A stretch of 64,000 bases of DNA from positions 62,001 through 126,000 of the forward strand of contig WNNJ02000185.1 of the NCBI GenBank assembly GCA_012934845.2. The letters are read 5' to 3'. A program made the translations under genes and the position numbers. The stretch comes from Pomphorhynchus laevis (Eukaryota > Acanthocephala > Palaeacanthocephala > Echinorhynchida > Pomphorhynchidae). Below the pieces are notes generated by a model, which was not told the origin of the DNA, ran no database searches, and saw nothing but the letters and a program-made list of their open reading frames with translations. Shown piece after piece: positions 23,047-34,399 of this stretch (position 1 is the stretch's first letter; every line of letters starts with the position of its first letter).

Positions 23047-23062
23047 TTCTAAGAAAATGAAA
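23047..23062 (-). promoter_or_regulatory. Candidate trans-splice acceptor of the RMND1-like gene
   Basis: On the minus strand the sequence is ATTTCATTTTCTTAG-aa-ATG. The polypyrimidine tract and AG lie immediately before the start codon, and there is no obvious coding exon upstream. Confidence 0.45.
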
Positions 23063-23279
23063 TATTTTAAATTATCTCAATACAATACACAATTTTAGTG
23101 CAATTATAATTTGAAGAAAGGTTACATTAATATGTAATATTACAATATTACCTCGTGTTATTAAATTAATATTTTATTATACATTTTTATATGTTAATAG
23201 TACATGTGTGCTTCTGCTAGATGACACTTTTTCTCCAAGCAAAAAATTGACTCTAATGACTCGAATTTACAAAAGTGTG
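23063..23279. other. Upstream flank of the RMND1-like gene
   Basis: Short AT-rich spacer with no feature recognised. Confidence 0.4.
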
Positions 23280-23284
23280 GTGGA

Positions 23285-24295
23285 TGATTCAAATCAGCTA
23301 ACTAATTCTACGGATTTAATATAATTATAAAATAAACAAAACATAATAATGCTAAATCAAAATTTAATAATTAACAAAATAAATAATTATTTTTTAGATT
23401 TTTATAATTTAAATCAAGTTAAAATAAAAATTGAAATTTAAAATAAACATCATTTTTATGAATTGACTAACAAATAACAGACGTTGTATCAGAATAAGAA
23501 TTAGAGATCACCAGGAGGAACTTCCATCAAGAGGAACTGCTATCAGGATAAACTGGCATTCGGCCTCTAATGTAACCTTATAATAAAAACGTTATAAAAA
23601 GAAATAAGTGTAAGCAATAAAATATAAGGAATAAATATTATATTTATATTATATCTTTATTATGTTTTTATAATAAGGTAATATCTATTTTATTTTATTT
23701 GATATTTTATTTGATATCAAATCATCTAACTGAGTCTACGTATTTAATATAATTATAAAATAAGCAAAACATAATAATGCTAAATCAAAATTTAATAATT
23801 AAATAATAAAATATATAATTGTTATAAGATTTTTTAAAATTAAAAATCAAGTTAAAATAAAAAAAATGAAATTTAAAATAAAAGTCATTTTTATGAATTG
23901 ACTAATAAATAACAGACGTTTATCAGAATAAGGATTGGAGGTCATCAGGAGGAACTGCTATGCTATCAGGTTTCGGCACCTATTCTACGACCCAACGTAG
24001 CAGCGGAGCCAAATATGTGCTACGGACGTATTTTCTCTGATGAAATTTGATTATACGGTGAATCTTATTCTAATGCAAAGTATAGTATTTATTATCCATA
24101 AAAATTTTCCGTTAATGATTTTTAATTTATTTTTTATATTATTGTGTTGATTTATATATTTTACTATTTTCTGCTTGATCTTATTTTTATAGTAACCTAG
24201 TTTAAAATATGCATCTATTAAATTATTTAAATGATTTGAAGAAAATCAATATCCTTAAAACTTGTTGCAATTTTTAAAATTTTTCTAAGACCTAA
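23285..24295 (-). mobile_element. Two PLE 3'-tail fragments in the same orientation
   Basis: Both end (in minus-strand sense) at the CGTAGACTCAGTTAGCTGAT-like signature, one at about 23290 and one at about 23720. The first is tail only (to about 23550). The second (23715-24295) extends through the whole tail into the RT C-terminus (AACCTAGTTTAAAATATGC block). Between them, about 23570-23710, is unrelated AT-rich DNA. Confidence 0.7.
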
Positions 24296-24535
24296 TAAGA
24301 ACACAAACGACCTATATTCAAATAATTTAACGCAGTATGTTTCTTTATTTCAATCTGACAAATATATATTATTATCTTTTTGTAAGTAAATTGTTAAATA
24401 GTTAAAAATAGTATGCGTCTAGAAAAATCGAGAGTTTATATGAATAGAGTATATCAATTAAAAACTAAAATTATACTATAAAGTACGAGATATTTTTTAA
24501 ACGACAATATAATCTTATAAACTTATTCACTAACA
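24296..24535. other. AT-rich spacer
   Basis: Nothing recognised. Confidence 0.4.
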
Positions 24536-25080
24536 ATTGTATTATTTGGGTAAAATAAGTAACATTTAACAATAAACAATATCTAGTAAATAAATTATAA
24601 AATGTAACAAATATATTATTCATTAACTAAACTATTGTTTGGTTAAATTAATAAATAATGACCATTATTTTTAAAATAAATGATTAACTTTTAAAATTAT
24701 ATAATTTATTTAATAAACAATTGTATCATTTGGGTAAAATAAGTAACATTTAACAATAAACAATATCTAGTAAATAAATTATAAAATGTAACAAATATAT
24801 TATTCATTGACTAAACTATTATTTGGTAAATTTAATAAATAATAAACATTATATTGTAAAAAAACTTAATAATTATATAATTTATTTACTAAGCTATTAA
24901 TATTTGGTTAAAGTAATAGATAATTAACATTATCCTGTAAATTAATGATTAATTGTAACAATAATATAATTTATTCAGTGATTTTAATAAATTTAATATT
25001 CAATAAATTTAATATTTGGTAAACAATTAATATTAAAATAATAAATAATAAACATTATCTTGTAAATAAATGATTAACTT
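24536..25080. repeat. 184-bp AT-rich tandem repeat
   Basis: ATTGTATTATTTGGGTAAAA recurs at 24536 and, with one change, at 24720, giving a period of 184 bp. The second unit is nearly identical over most of its length. A third, much degraded, copy can be followed to about 25080 through TTTGGTAAA and AATAATAAACATTAT blocks. Confidence 0.75.
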
Positions 25081-25215
25081 TAAAAATAATATAATTATTG
25101 ATTACAATTATCACAACTTTCTTTAATAAAATTTCATCGATTAGAATAAAATCTTTAATCTGATTAAATTAAGATATTTTAAATTGTATATGAACATGTA
25201 CAATAAATCAAGTTT

Positions 25216-28200
25216 TCAATCAGTTTTGCCTTTCGTATTTTTTCCGACGTTATCAACTGACTTGTTTACTGGTTTTGCTAACTTAACATGTGGCGAATTT
25301 GTGATTAGTTTTTCAACTTTTCGCAAGGTATCGCGTTCCTCGAGCGATTTAATTTTCTTAGTAGATTTCGGTTTCAAATCCTCGATAATTTTGCGCCTGA
25401 TTTTTTCCATCTTTTGTTGCTTTAATTTTAAGCGTTTCAATCTCTTTCTATCAGTAGCTGAAAGCTCATCGGCGCCTTTCAGTTCTTTGCTAGGGCAATG
25501 AAGTTTATGCGGTAAGGATAATTCAGGATGATTCGAGTTAGCAGCTCGCTTCTCCACATCTACTGACTTCACCTTTCGATTAACAACCTCGGTAACCAAA
25601 CTTAGCTTTGGCACAAAACTGCTATGCGATAGAGCGTCAAGTTTAGCTGCAAGAGCTTTGAATTCATCAATGAGTTGAATTTTCAGTTTCGAATCAACTA
25701 CTTCATTGTTGGCGAGATTTTCAACATACTTATCCTCATATAAATCAGCTAAACCTTTAGTACTTTTCTTAAACAATGATGGATCATCAGTGATTTCTGA
25801 TCTATGCTGATTACTATCATTGGTCGTCATCATTTGTTTACGCTCCACATCATCGAACGCAAAATCCTTTATACGCTGTTTGACCATTTCTTCAATATAA
25901 CTAGTGTGTTCAATAGTCACAGATGGAGCGGACTTTGATTTACGGTCAAAATCCAAAAGTAAATTAGATTCTAGTAGTGAATTATCAGGACGATCGCTAA
26001 CAACAGCTTCCCCAAGCATATGCCACGGCTTTTCAGTAGCCAATTTGAGCATTTGTTGTTCTATCTCTTGCAGTTTCCCTCTGGATTCGTCGTATGCAAG
26101 TCCATCGTCATTATCTTCAGAATTATCTTTCCATCTGACTATCTTCTTTGCTTTCTTAGTACCCTCGCTACTACCATTAGAATAATTTCGAATACCTAAA
26201 TTGAAATGCAGTATTTTGTTTAACATTTAATAATATTTTTCCAAGTATAAAATTAAAAAATAAATTTATAAAATTTCCGAATAAACTGTTCGTTGAAATT
26301 GAAGTTCTGTTTGTGAAATATTTTTTACACTTTAAATATTGATAATCAAAAGAAAAGAAATTTATTGCTTTTAAATGACATAATATTTCAATGGCTACTA
26401 TCATCGACTACATATTTTTCATAAACATCAAAACATCTGTGCCTTTATGCAAGTAATTAATTGCTGTGGATCGAGGCCCTTTTCAAAATTGAATACTTAA
26501 ATCAGAACAGACGAATGAGTACCAAAACTCATTGTACAAATGTGTACAATGAGTACACATTTGTACTCATTGTACACATTCTGTGTACAATGAGTACACA
26601 ATGAGTACAATTGTGTACTCATTGTACAAAATGAGTACACAGAATGCGATAATTAGGGTTTGTTAATTTCACGTGCAGGTAAAATATACTTGTCTCATTT
26701 GACAATAATAATGCAAGTCAAGAACATAAAATTAAAAATGGAAAATGTATAAAAGTTTAGATTAGAATTTTTTTAGATTTAAATTATTAATTAGATTAAT
26801 AAGATTAGATTATTAATTAGGTTATAAGATTATTAGTTTCTAATTATTACTTAATTAGAAATTAAGTCATTTAAGAAATTACTTAATTACTTAATTAAGA
26901 ATTTAAGAAATGTAGAATAGTGAAGCTATCGATTTCACAAATAATTTTCAAGACTTTTTGAAGTATAGATGTATACAAGCAAATCGAGCTCCGACTGTAT
27001 TTTAATTATCAATCATTTACACGCATTTAAGTAAATGCGTGTAAAATAAATTTCAAAATAAATTTTTCATTAAAAAGTCGTTTAACTTCATCATTATCGG
27101 AATTAGTAAAATTTGCTATTTTTAAATTTTTTATAATTCAAAATTTTTATGAAACCGATTAATAAATTGTACCATACATTAGAATAAATACCACAATCAT
27201 AATATAGTGATTGATTTGAATGCTAATATATCATTAAACTTCTATGTTATCACTTTCTTCCCTCTGAATCCACCATATCAGTGAAGCCAAATAAGTGTTA
27301 TGATGAATTTCCTTTTATATACTGTTATTATCTGGAAGAATTCATAATATAGTGCTTGATTTGACAAACTAATAAATCATATATCATGTGTTAAAAACTG
27401 CTATGTTATCACTTTATTCCTTCTGAATCCACCATAGCAGCGAAGCCAAATAAGTGTTATGATGTATTTCCTTTTATATACTGTTATTATCTGGAAGAAT
27501 TCATAATATAGTGCTTGATTTGACAAACTAATAAATCATATATCATGTGTTAAAAACTGCTATGTTATCACTTTATTCCTTCTGAATCCACCATAGCAGC
27601 GAAGCCAAATAAGTGTTATGATGTATTTCCTTTTATATACTGTTATTATCTGGAAGAATTCATAATATAGTGCTTGATTTGACAAACTAATAAATCATAT
27701 ATCATGTGTTAAAAACTGCTATGTTATCACTTTATTCCTTCTGAATCCACCATAGCAGCGAAACCAAATAAGTGTTATGATGTATTTCCTTTTATATACT
27801 GTTATTATCTGGAAGAATTCATAATATAGTGCTTGATTTGACAAATTAATAAATCATATATCATGCGTTAAAAAACTGCTATGTTATCACTTTCTTCCTT
27901 CTGAATCCACCATAGCAGCGAAGCCAAATAAGTGCTATAGTGTATTTCCTTTTATATATTGTTATTATCTGGAGTAATATATTATTCTTACAAAGAGTAT
28001 TTATTTCCTATCCGTAAAAATATTCCACATTCCAGTTTACATTTATTTTTAAACTAACATTTTTGTGATTTATACATTTTAGAAGTGTATGCCAATCTTA
28101 AGATTTTCTATTATTCAGATTTATATTCTAGTAAGAATATAAATCTGAATAAAATTTAAATTTATAAATCTGAATTTATAATGGTAAGAATTAAACTTTT

Positions 28201-31200
28201 ATGAATTTATTAAAATATAGTTAAAATTTAAAAATCAAGTTAAAATTTAAAATAAAAGTCAATTTTTATGAATTGACTAATACATAGCATACGATGAATC
28301 GGAATAAAGATTAGAGGTCATATGGAGGAACTGCTGTGTTATTAGTTTTCGGCCCATATTCCTCGTATCAATACAACAGCGGGGATAAACACATGCTAAA
28401 TATGTAATTCATCTGATTAAATTTGATGATCCCTCTATTCTTTGACCCATCATAGCAGTTGGGCCAAACAATGCTAATGACATTATTTATCTGAGGAAAT
28501 TTGATTATCTAGTGTATCTTATTTTAATCTTTTTAATCTTTTCTTAGTTTATCCATAAAAAGTTTCATCTTAAGAGTTTAAATTTATTTTTAATTATATT
28601 TTGTTGATTTATATATTGTTAATTTAATATTTTAATAATATTGTTGTTGACTTATGGATCAAATCAGATCAGCTACCTGAGTCACGCATTTTATATTATT
28701 AATAAATTAAAAATAAAGATAAATAATTATATATAATGAATAGTTATATAGGATTTTAAATAATTTATATTTACATAAATTTAATAATTTAATAATTAGA
28801 AATATATAATAAATAATTGTTATATAAGATTTCATATAACTTATTTCAAGTTAAAATTTAAAATTAAAAATAAAAGTCAATTTTTATGAATTGACTAATA
28901 AATAGCAAACAATGTATCAGAATAAAGATTAGAGGTCATCAGGAGGAACTGCTATGTTATTACGTTTCTTATTCTAATACAAATTATATTATTTAAAATT
29001 GAAATTTAAAATTAAAATCAATTTTTATAAATTAACTAATAAATAACAGACGGTGAATCAGAATAAAGATTATAGGTCATCTGGAGTAACTGATGTCTCA
29101 CTAAATTTTGGGAGCTATTCCCTGACCATAAATAGCAACGGGGACAAATACATACTATTTTCCTCCTATGAAATTTGTGTTCAATTTTATTTTATGGAAC
29201 ATTAGTCTATTAAATTATTTAAATGATTTTTAAGAAAGCGAATATCATTACATATTGTTGCAATTCTTAAAATTTCATTATTTAATGTATTATATTTTAT
29301 ATCATATGGTATGCATGAATGCTCATGCAAAAATATGTTTCCTGTAAATTTAAATATGTCATCTTTACGATATAAATTAATAGTAGTTTTAGTTAATGTT
29401 AATTTAATGTTCATATCTAGATATACACCTTCTTTATCATTAATATTGGTTTTGTTAAGAATAAGGCTTTCTGGATAAATGTGCTCACTAATTGAATAAA
29501 AATTATTAGAATTAAATACACATATATCATCAATGTATCGAAACATATATTTTATGTATTTATATTGTTTGGATTTATTTTCTAAACAGTTATGAACAAA
29601 TTCACATTCTATAAAGCTTAAAAATAAGTCAGCTATAATTGGGCTACTATTACCACCCATTGGAACACCTTTTACTTGTCTAAATATAGATGTCCCTACT
29701 TTTAAATAATTTTGATTTATCAAAATATTTAAGGATTCTATTAATTCAATTTTATCCAACAATATCATTAAATATTGTTGCAATTCTTAAAATTTCATTA
29801 TTTAATGTATTATATTTAATATTATATGGTATGCATGAATGCTCATGCAAAAATATGTTTATTGTAAATTTAAATATGTCATCTTAACGATATAAATAAA
29901 AAGTAGTTTTAATTAATGTTAATTTAATGCTCATATCTAGATATATAACTTCCTAATCATTAATATTGTTTTTATTAAGAATGAGGCTACCTGGATAAAT
30001 TTGTCAACTTATTTGATAAAATTTATTAGCGTTAAATACACATATATCATCAATATATCGAAACATATATTTCATATTTTTATATAGTTTAGATTTATTT
30101 TTTAAACAGTTATTTAAAAACAAGTCAGCTATAATTGGGCTACTATTCATGCAAAAATATGTTTTCATATGTCTTGCATCTATAAAAATGTTATCTTAAT
30201 AGTTACAATTTATTTTAAATAATATTTTGTTGATTTATATATTTTAATATTGTTTACTTATTGAATACAAATTATTAGAGTTCAATACACAACTGTAAAT
30301 TTAAATATGCAATCTTTATTAATAATATTGATAATTATTGAACATAAATATACATTTTTGATATTTTTTATATTTTAATTTCGATGCATTTATTTAATAT
30401 TTAATTATTTAAGTTTTTATATTATTTTATTTCACAATTAAGAACTAAAAAAGAGCGAATTACTTATAAAAATGTTAAACAATTAAAATCATTATATCGA
30501 TATCATTATATAAGGAAAATGTTATAAGGATACGTTAAAATTCTTTTATTTTTTATATTTGTTGCAATGTAGTTTTATTTTTAAATATAAAGATTTATAT
30601 ACTAATATTTACCTGCAGTATTAAATAAGGTCACGAATAAAGCAATAAAATCGAAAATAAATCTAAATAATAATTAAAAATAATATTTATTTAAAGAATA
30701 TTTTTAATTAAATAAGATACACGCCAGATAAAATATTTGTAAATTTAATTTAAATAGCCGCAATTGTAACGGTATAATTATAATTGAAAATATATTCTAC
30801 AATGGTATAGAAATATATAGTATACGTATAGTGTAATAATAATTAAATAACAAATAAATTAATAATAAGTAAATAATTTAATTTATTTTATGAAATTATT
30901 ATGATAGTAAACATTTGTAATTAAATAAAATATTTTATTATTTTACTCTTGTTCTTGTATTTACATGGATAACAATAAAGTGCGGACATAAAGTGCAGAC
31001 TTAAAGTAATTTATTTCGTTGAGGCTTAATAGATTTTGTAGAGTCATTATCATTTACCATTTAAGGGATCTGGCATCATGGGCATCAGCTTTTCAGTCTT
31101 GCTAATCAAAACGGGATCGGTGATTAGATCTAGATTAGACGCCAAATTAATTTGTTCGTAAATCTGTTCAATATCCATGTCATTGATAATTAGTTTACGT

Positions 31201-31331
31201 TGGAAAGTATCAGTTTTTAAATTGACAAATGCCTTGTCAAAATATGACTTTGAGTATTTCAGCAACTTCTCTTTGTGATTCGCTATAATTGATGTATCAG
31301 CTTGCAATGTGGATAAGAGCGAAAGTAGCAT
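25216..31331 (-). CDS. MPHOSPH10: MPP10, U3 snoRNP component, two exons with a 4.9-kb intron
   Basis: Exon 1 is 31331-31058 and exon 2 is 26195-25216 on the minus strand, together 417 aa. Exon 1 has the MPP10 N-terminal block (KYSKSYFDKAF, KLIINDMDIEQIYEQINLAS). Exon 2 has the core: EKPWHMLGEAVVSDRPDNSL, LESNLLLDFD, VKQRIKDFAFDDVERK, LADLYEDKYVENLA, the FKALAAKLDALSHSSFVPKL block, and a Lys-rich C-terminus. Donor G/GTAAAT and acceptor AATTTAG/GTATTC join the halves in frame. MPP10 scaffolds Imp3 and Imp4 on U3 snoRNA in the nucleolar SSU processome. The protein is short (human 681 aa), chiefly because the acidic linker is missing, so further small exons inside the repeat-filled intron remain possible. 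The ATG lies 2 nt after a TTTTAG acceptor. Confidence 0.85.
26520..26645. repeat. Foldback cluster of GTACTCATTGTACA-type palindromes
   Basis: Inside the MPP10 intron, blocks of TGTACAATGAGTACACA and its reverse complement alternate about seven times in 120 bp, so that many stem-loops are possible. Confidence 0.8.
26646..27189. other. AT-rich intron DNA of MPP10
   Basis: No gene or known repeat seen. It contains a small inverted repeat near 26960-27050 (ACACGCATTTA/TAAATGCGTGT). Confidence 0.45.
27190..27975. repeat. 159-bp satellite, five units, inside the MPP10 intron
   Basis: The junction TTCATAATATAGTGCTTGAT occurs at 27341, 27500, 27659 and 27818, exactly 159 bp apart. A first, shorter and more diverged unit begins at about 27197. 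The middle units are nearly identical to one another. The unit contains CCATAGCAGCGAAGCCAAAT and GATGTATTTCC, which match in reverse orientation the CTGCTATG...GGAAATACATCATTAGCAC part of the PLE 3' tail, so it appears to derive from that tail. Confidence 0.9.
27976..29200 (-). mobile_element. Several PLE 3'-tail fragments in tandem
   Basis: In minus-strand sense at least four partial tails occur at about 28250-28420, 28430-28600, 28670-28980 and 28990-29150. They share AGAGGTCATCAGGAGGAACT, TTGACTAATAAATA and CTAACTGAG/CTACCTGAG-type ends. They are diverged from one another (roughly 80 percent alike), so they are older than the RT copy beside them. Confidence 0.65.
29202..30150 (-). mobile_element. 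Penelope-like RT fragment with a partial duplicate
   Basis: Positions 29202-29760 encode an uninterrupted stretch of PLE RT from DKIELIESLNILINQNYLKV through GVPMGGNSSPIIADLFLS and YIDDICVFN to the thumb-like segment. It is nearly identical to the 17.9-19.4 kb copy. Directly upstream (29761-30150) an older copy of the same region is repeated in the same orientation with many changes. Both lie in the MPP10 intron, in the same orientation as the gene. Confidence 0.82.
30151..31049. other. AT-rich intron DNA of MPP10
   Basis: Nothing recognised apart from faint PLE-like words near 30160-30310. Includes the first bases of the MPP10 intron. Confidence 0.4.
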
Positions 31332-31333
31332 TT

Positions 31334-31345
31334 CTAAAACACGAT
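31334..31345 (-). promoter_or_regulatory. Candidate trans-splice acceptor of MPP10
   Basis: Minus-strand sequence CGTGTTTTAG-aa-ATG. The spacing of AG to ATG (2 nt) is identical to that of the RMND1-like gene. Confidence 0.4.
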
Positions 31346-31559
31346 TCGGAAAAACGTTTGACAAAATAAAATTTTTAAAAATTTGAGAAATTAGCGCATT
31401 TTAAAAAATAATAGATATTCTTAATCAATTATTTTGAAATTACCGAAATGTGAATTATGAAAACGTTTCTATAAAAAATTTATATTTCTATTTGCATAAA
31501 TTTCTTACAACATTTAGATGAGGAGAATAATATATAAGTAAATAAAGGTTTTTTAACAA

Positions 31560-33300
31560 TACAACCGATAATAAAGTAACAAACAGCGTTCAAGTAGCAC
31601 GCACTTCTCAATTTTTGACGACGATTTCTATATCATCCTCTACAACCCTCACGGCCTCAGGTTCAGAGGGATCTGAGCCCCAAACCGCACAAGCGCGCCG
31701 CCTACAAACTGAACCATTCGGAGACTCTTACCCTTAAGAGTCCAGTCGAGGCGGACTACGATCGGTAATCTCGAGATGAGGATCTTTCGAAACCTTAGTA
31801 TTTGCTCTGGGGGACGTCCACTAAATAAAAAGACTAATCCCGAAATAGCCCAAGTACCCAAAGGCGTACTTGAGTTTTCCCATTAAATGACAGACGCTGG
31901 GCCCGTTTCTGAGCACACCTGGCTCACTTTATGATACGTTTAAATATATCTAGATCAGCTTTCGCGGACCATCTTACCGTAACAGTGAGCCCCGGATATT
32001 TTACTTGACTCGTGAAGATATGGAGCAGTGAAGACTCTAAAATGGACGAGAATGCAGAGAGTGCTAGTCTCTAAAGCTACTTTTTGGAGCGGCAAGGACA
32101 TGAAAGACTACCATCTGCGATTTATAGGAGTTTTAAATAAGATTCGTTGTAGGTAACTGATCTTTTAATCTTAAAAAGAAACGCCTGATGTCGGAGACTA
32201 CATCTTTGCACTTGCGTGCAGAAAACAGGGATGTGGTATCATCAGCATATACCACGAGATGATGATCACGTTTAAAAGCTTTGAAGAGTACAATGAAGGC
32301 AGCAAGATATAAGATGGAGAAAATAAGTAACCTTGGGGCATACCTGTAATAGGGTAGAAATGATGTGCATCATGGTCGTCTTCATAATAGAAACGGTTCG
32401 TGTACAGCAATATCTCCACTCTGTTAACAATTCTCGCTGGCAGCCCGAGAGACCTGAGTGAGGAGATAACGAAGTTAATGAAGATACAGTCAAATGCAGT
32501 AGAAATGTCAAGAAAAACAAGAACAGCAAGCTAATGACTGTTATTTGGACAAAATTGATGCACTTCACCAATTGTTGAATGTACCGAGCACCCTTTGACA
32601 AACCCATGAATACTCGGTGGATTAAGTTACGCCTACTTAAATGGTCGCGGATTCTACATGCATGCGCTTCTTCGTAGATGGATATAAGGGATTTTTGAAT
32701 CGAAATGAACCGCAGATCTTCAGGACATCAAACAGACTTTTTCTTTGTTGAAAATATACTTTGGCTACAATTGATGCCGGCAACATCGGATGATAAGGCT
32801 ATAAAAATTGTGACGGCCACTTATTTTATTTGATCAGCTGTCAAAAGCTGACAAATCCGAGAAGAGAGTAGAGCGACGGATTTGGAGGTGCTCTAATGTG
32901 GGCCATAGGAGTTAAGGATATTCGTAACAGATACGTTTCTGCTCCTGAAGTCACCGGAAGGCGGGATTGGCTGGGGAGAAAGCGTGGCTCCAAAATTATG
33001 TAGGGCTAGTGACTCCTCGAAAACTTTGTCAAGACCTATACTACCGATCCTACCCGAAGCTCTTTCCCTCCAACAGACAAACTTCTCCTTCTTGGAAATC
33101 TTCCAGAAGGAAGCCTGAGAGGGACTAAGACGAGCAATACTCGTCCTGAAGGAAGATACTCTGAAGGAAGCATGTAGATTAAGAAGGTGAAGCATTTTAG
33201 CTATGACCATGAGTTTTGCTGGAGTGAGATTGTGTAAGCGACCTCTATAGATTGTCGAGAGGAACACGTTAGCTTGCGATGAGAGGTAGGAATTAAATTC
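31560..33300 (-). mobile_element. LINE family B, copy 1 (decayed)
   Basis: On the minus strand, pieces run in order from a pre-RT block (ARLSPSQASFWKISKKEKFV, IGSIGLDKVFEESLALHNFG) through an RT region (GLSKGARYIQQLVKCINF, RFYYEDDHDAHHFYPITGMP) to a C-terminal block (GTWAISGLVFLFSGRPPEQI). Several frameshifts separate them. The same blocks recur in copies 2 and 3, which gives the order. APE-type LINE of the broad Jockey/R1/I group; the clade is not fixed. Confidence 0.7.
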
Positions 33301-33327
33301 ATAAATTTTTTAATTTCTCCGTGAATT

Positions 33328-34200
33328 TTAAACAGGGTGGAGATACTGCTGTACTCCAAGCGATTCTACACGAAGACGACAGTGATGCGCGTCAGTTTTA
33401 CCCTATTACGGGTGTGCCTCAAGGATCCCCACTTTCTCCTATCTCATATCTTGCTGCCTCCATTGTACTATTCAAGAATTTTAAACGTGATCAACATTTA
33501 GTGGTATACGCTAATGATACCACATCCCTGTTCTCTGGACGCAGGTGCAAAGATGTAGTCTAGGACATCAGCCGTTTCTTTTTAAGATTAAGAGATCACT
33601 TACCCATATCCAATCGTATTCTAAATTCATCCAAATCGCAGGTAGTTGTCTCTCATGGCGCTTATGCGACAAAGAAAAAATCAAAGAGACTAGCACTCAC
33701 AGCTCTATCTTCCATATTGACTAATCAACAAGACCCTACCTTCACAAGTCGAGTAAAATATCTGAGGTTCTTCGTTACGGTCAATTAGTCGGCGAAAGCT
33801 GACCTGGATATACTTAAACGAATCAATAAGAGAGCTAGATGGACCGTGAAACGGGCCCAGCATCTGTCATTGATTGGGAAAACTCAATCGCGCCTCTGGG
33901 GTACTTGGGCTATCTCGGGATTAGTCTTCTTCTCAAGAGGACGTCCCCCTAAGCAAAGACTAAGGTTTCTCAAGCAACTCCTCTCGCGATTACCGAGCAT
34001 AGTCCGCTTCGATTTGATTCTTCGGGTGATTCAGTCAGAGAGCGGCGTGTTGGATTGGTTGGAATGCTCAGATCCCGCTGGACCTGATAGCGTAATATTA
34101 GAAGACAAAAAAAGGGATCGTTTCTTTAAGTCATGTTTTCATGCGTGTCTATTTATAGTAAGTCAATAGAATATTTTGACGGAGCGTTCAAAAGATTCTA
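33328..34200 (+). mobile_element. LINE family B, copy 2 (5'-truncated)
   Basis: Begins inside the RT. The translation gives QFYPITGVPQGSPLSPISYL, the active-site region VVYANDTTSLFSG (YADD changed to YAND), then RWTVKRAQHLSLIGKTQSRL and GTWAISGLVFFSRGRPPKQR. It is in opposite orientation to copy 1, which ends within 40 bp, so the two copies meet head to head. Confidence 0.75.
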
Positions 34201-34399
34201 AAAAAAACGACTTTTCCTTACAATGAAGTAAAGATTTAACTGTTCTCGGAAATATTCTGGAGGAGAACCACCCAGCGCCAAAACCTGTCGATCTAGTAAT
34301 TATAAAGCTGCTAGTTTATCTTGAAAAGAATAACATGTTTAATATCTTATTGAGAGAATTTACAAACCGATACAAAAAAAGAGAATTTTATTTAATACA

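Noticed and set aside
26177-26404. 75-codon minus-strand frame overlapping the start of MPP10 exon 2
   Set aside because: Low-complexity Phe, Ile, Lys and Asn content and overlap with the intron end; no homology recognised.
31050-31364. Stand-alone 104-aa gene starting at 31364
   Set aside because: The first codon is TTG, and the frame ends in an intron right after a G/GTAAAT donor. It is exon 1 of MPP10, with its ATG at 31331.
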